Shown here one piece after another: positions 62,660-64,000 of a stretch of 64,000 nt of DNA. A model generated the notes under the pieces. The model was not told the origin of the DNA and searched no databases. It saw only the letters and a program-made list of their open reading frames with translations. Position 1 is the first letter of the stretch. Each line of letters begins with the position of its first letter. The position numbers were made by a program, and so were the translations under genes. The DNA is from Planctomycetota bacterium (GTDB taxonomy: Bacteria; Planctomycetota; Phycisphaerae; Phycisphaerales; UBA1924): NCBI GenBank assembly GCA_024280755.1, contig JAJRPN010000031.1, positions 100,236-164,235 of the forward strand. Reading direction: 5' to 3'.

Positions 62660-63050
62660 CTTCATCCTCGAAGATTGGTTTCGTCAGCTTGAGTGATTGG
62701 CGGAACTCGGCCTTGAGCCCTTGCGTGGCTTTGCGATGAAGCCGAAGCGTGTTCACTGCATCCAAACCTGCAAGCATGAGGATCCCCGTGATCAAACCGA
62801 TCACGACCATCCACACAATCGTAAACAACCCCGGATCATCCATCGTTGCGAACCCAAACCCATACGCCGACAGCGGAATCGCAAACATACTCATCCAACT
62901 CGACGCAGTCCGTATCCGCTTTCTGCTCGCAGGCATCACGCCCTTTGGTAGTTCCTTCAATGCGATCAGATACCCCGCCTGCACAACAAGAGCAATCAGT
63001 GCCAAAGGCAGCACAAGCCAGATTGGAGCGATAGGGTCAGCGGGCATCAT
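62652..63050 (-). CDS. Small integral membrane protein
   Basis: I do not recognise this 132-aa protein. It has three hydrophobic segments (about 10-30, 52-70 and 78-96) and an acidic C-terminus (FEDEDE). It overlaps lpxK by 8 nt and may be coupled to it. A role in lipid A or envelope assembly is a guess from position. Confidence 0.7.
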   Translation of the reverse strand: MMPADPIAPIWLVLPLALIALVVQAGYLIALKELPKGVMPASRKRIRTASSWMSMFAIPLSAYGFGFATMDDPGLFTIVWMVVIGLITGILMLAGLDAVNTLRLHRKATQGLKAEFRQSLKLTKPIFEDEDE

Positions 63051-63134
63051 TCAATAGTACGGCACCAGACGAGCCTGTGCAGAAAACATGCTTCGATCCA
63101 GATGAATCCGTCCTCAAACACCTACACTCTTGCC

Positions 63135-64000
63135 ATGATCGATCTCAAAGCATTACGCGAAAATCCACAACGCTTCATTGACGGCTCAAAGGCCAAAAAT
63201 GTCGCTGTCGACATCCCCAAACTCATCGAACTCGATGAACAACGCCGAGCACTCCAGACCCAGCAAGAATCGATCCGAGCAGCCCAAAAAAAGCTCTCTA
63301 AAGAGACCGGCCCAAAGATCGGACAGCTCATGGGCAAGCTCAAGGGCGCAAGCGACGAAGATAAGCCTGCAATCCAAGCCGAGATCGACGAGATCAAAGC
63401 AGCACCCGCAAAGATGAAAGACGAGATCAACGCCTTCGAAACCCAGATCACCGCGATCGAGCCTGAGATCGCGACCATCCATCTCTCGATCCCCCAACCC
63501 GCCGACAGCGATGTCCCCGTAGGCACCTCCGCCGACGACAATGTGCAGCTCTCACTCTGGGCACCCGAAGGCTGGGACTGGGACAAATCGTTCGAAGCCA
63601 ACAAAGGGTTCAAGCCTCGCAGCCATATCGAACTCTGCGAGATGCACGACCTGGTCGATTATCAACGAGGCGTCAAGATCGCAGGCTCGCGATCCTACAT
63701 CCTCAAAGGCGATGGCATGCGCCTCCACCAGGCTATCCTCCAGTTCGCCTTCAACACCATGATCAACGAGAACGGATTTACCCCCATGAGCGTGCCTGTG
63801 CTTGTGCGTGAAGAAGCCATGGTCGGCACCGGGTTCTTCCCCGGCGGACGCGATCAGGCGTATCACATCAACGAAACCTCGCGTGGCGGCGGCTACGACA
63901 TGTTCCTCACCGGCACCGGCGAAGTCGGGCTGATGGGTGTACACCAAGACGAGATCCTCGACGAATCCAAGCTCCCCATCAAATATGTCACCGTCTCTAC
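63135..64000 (+). CDS. serS: Seryl-tRNA synthetase, N-terminal part (runs off the window)
   Basis: The open frame from ATG 63135 to the window end encodes 288 residues: MIDLKALRENPQRFIDGSK, a long coiled-coil arm (about 30-105), then the class II core with FEANKGFKPRSHIELC, DYQRGVKIAGSRSYILKGDG, GFTPMSVPVLVREEAM, GTGFFPGGRDQAY and FLTGTGEVGLMGVHQDE. These match SerRS, which charges tRNA-Ser. The end lies outside the window. Confidence 0.94.
   Translation, partial: MIDLKALRENPQRFIDGSKAKNVAVDIPKLIELDEQRRALQTQQESIRAAQKKLSKETGPKIGQLMGKLKGASDEDKPAIQAEIDEIKAAPAKMKDEINAFETQITAIEPEIATIHLSIPQPADSDVPVGTSADDNVQLSLWAPEGWDWDKSFEANKGFKPRSHIELCEMHDLVDYQRGVKIAGSRSYILKGDGMRLHQAILQFAFNTMINENGFTPMSVPVLVREEAMVGTGFFPGGRDQAYHINETSRGGGYDMFLTGTGEVGLMGVHQDEILDESKLPIKYVTVS

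Overview
The window reads as a chromosomal segment of a Gram-negative planctomycete, most likely of class Phycisphaerae. This is inferred from gene content, not from a marker gene. The evidence is: an exosortase (Cys/Arg/His triad) with a DUF3485 partner and a PEP-CTERM-like protein ending in a VPLPTAA-type sorting tail; lipid A and heptose genes (lpxK, hldE); DUF11 (OmcB-like) envelope protein; a metalloprotease with a dockerin-like C-terminus; type III glutamine synthetase; and single, scattered translation genes (rpsP, rplS and trmD not in an operon). No rRNA, CRISPR array, insertion sequence, phage or replication origin was seen.

Layout. 1-3.5 kb: tRNA-Arg(ACG) with a terminator, then a DevBCA-type ABC exporter operon on the minus strand. 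3.5-6 kb: a HerA/DUF87-type ATPase whose reading frame is broken by one base near its N-terminus. 6-13.6 kb: a respiratory island, read on the minus strand as tetraheme cytochrome c, Tat-exported four-cluster ferredoxin (NrfC/DsrO-like), NrfD/PsrC-like quinol-interacting membrane protein, octaheme hydroxylamine-oxidoreductase-family cytochrome, a small Cys-tailed protein and an alginate-export-type porin. A NapG-like ferredoxin is transcribed divergently. 13.6-14.7 kb: threonine aldolase.

14.7-25.5 kb: surface polysaccharide cluster I: nucleotide-sugar dehydrogenase; a tightly overlapping operon of WecG/TagA glycosyltransferase, several GT2/GT4 enzymes, a sulfotransferase and a Wzx-type flippase; and divergent rmlC-like/rmlD genes. 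25.5-38.7 kb: cluster II. A PEP-CTERM-like protein is followed by a six-gene overlapping operon: degenerate nucleotidyltransferase, exosortase, DUF3485 protein, Wzc-like chain-length/ATPase protein, polyprenyl glycosylphosphotransferase and a 1503-aa TPR protein. A Gly/Ser-rich exported protein lies just upstream. Together these suggest that a sulfated exopolysaccharide and exosortase-dependent protein sorting are coupled.

38.8-43.1 kb: a chemoreceptor with a c-type heme motif in its sensor domain, then type III glutamine synthetase interrupted by an in-frame TAG. 43.3-51.5 kb: tRNA-Leu(TAA), two tandem paralogous lipoproteins, a zinc metalloprotease, and three more glycosyltransferases. 51.7-64 kb: a possible 30-aa gene, a nitrilase-family amidase, rplS, a zinc-type alcohol dehydrogenase, rpsP with a long acidic tail, trmD, a Cys-rich lipoprotein, hldE, an ASCH-domain protein, maf, a DUF11 lipoprotein, lpxK, a small membrane protein and the start of serS (runs off the end).

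Three convergent intergenic regions (46.5, 52.85 and 54.65 kb) carry large palindromic structures. The most notable items are the two interrupted housekeeping-type genes (TAG in glnN, +1 break in the HerA-like gene), the octaheme cytochrome/quinol module, and the exosortase-polysaccharide operon.
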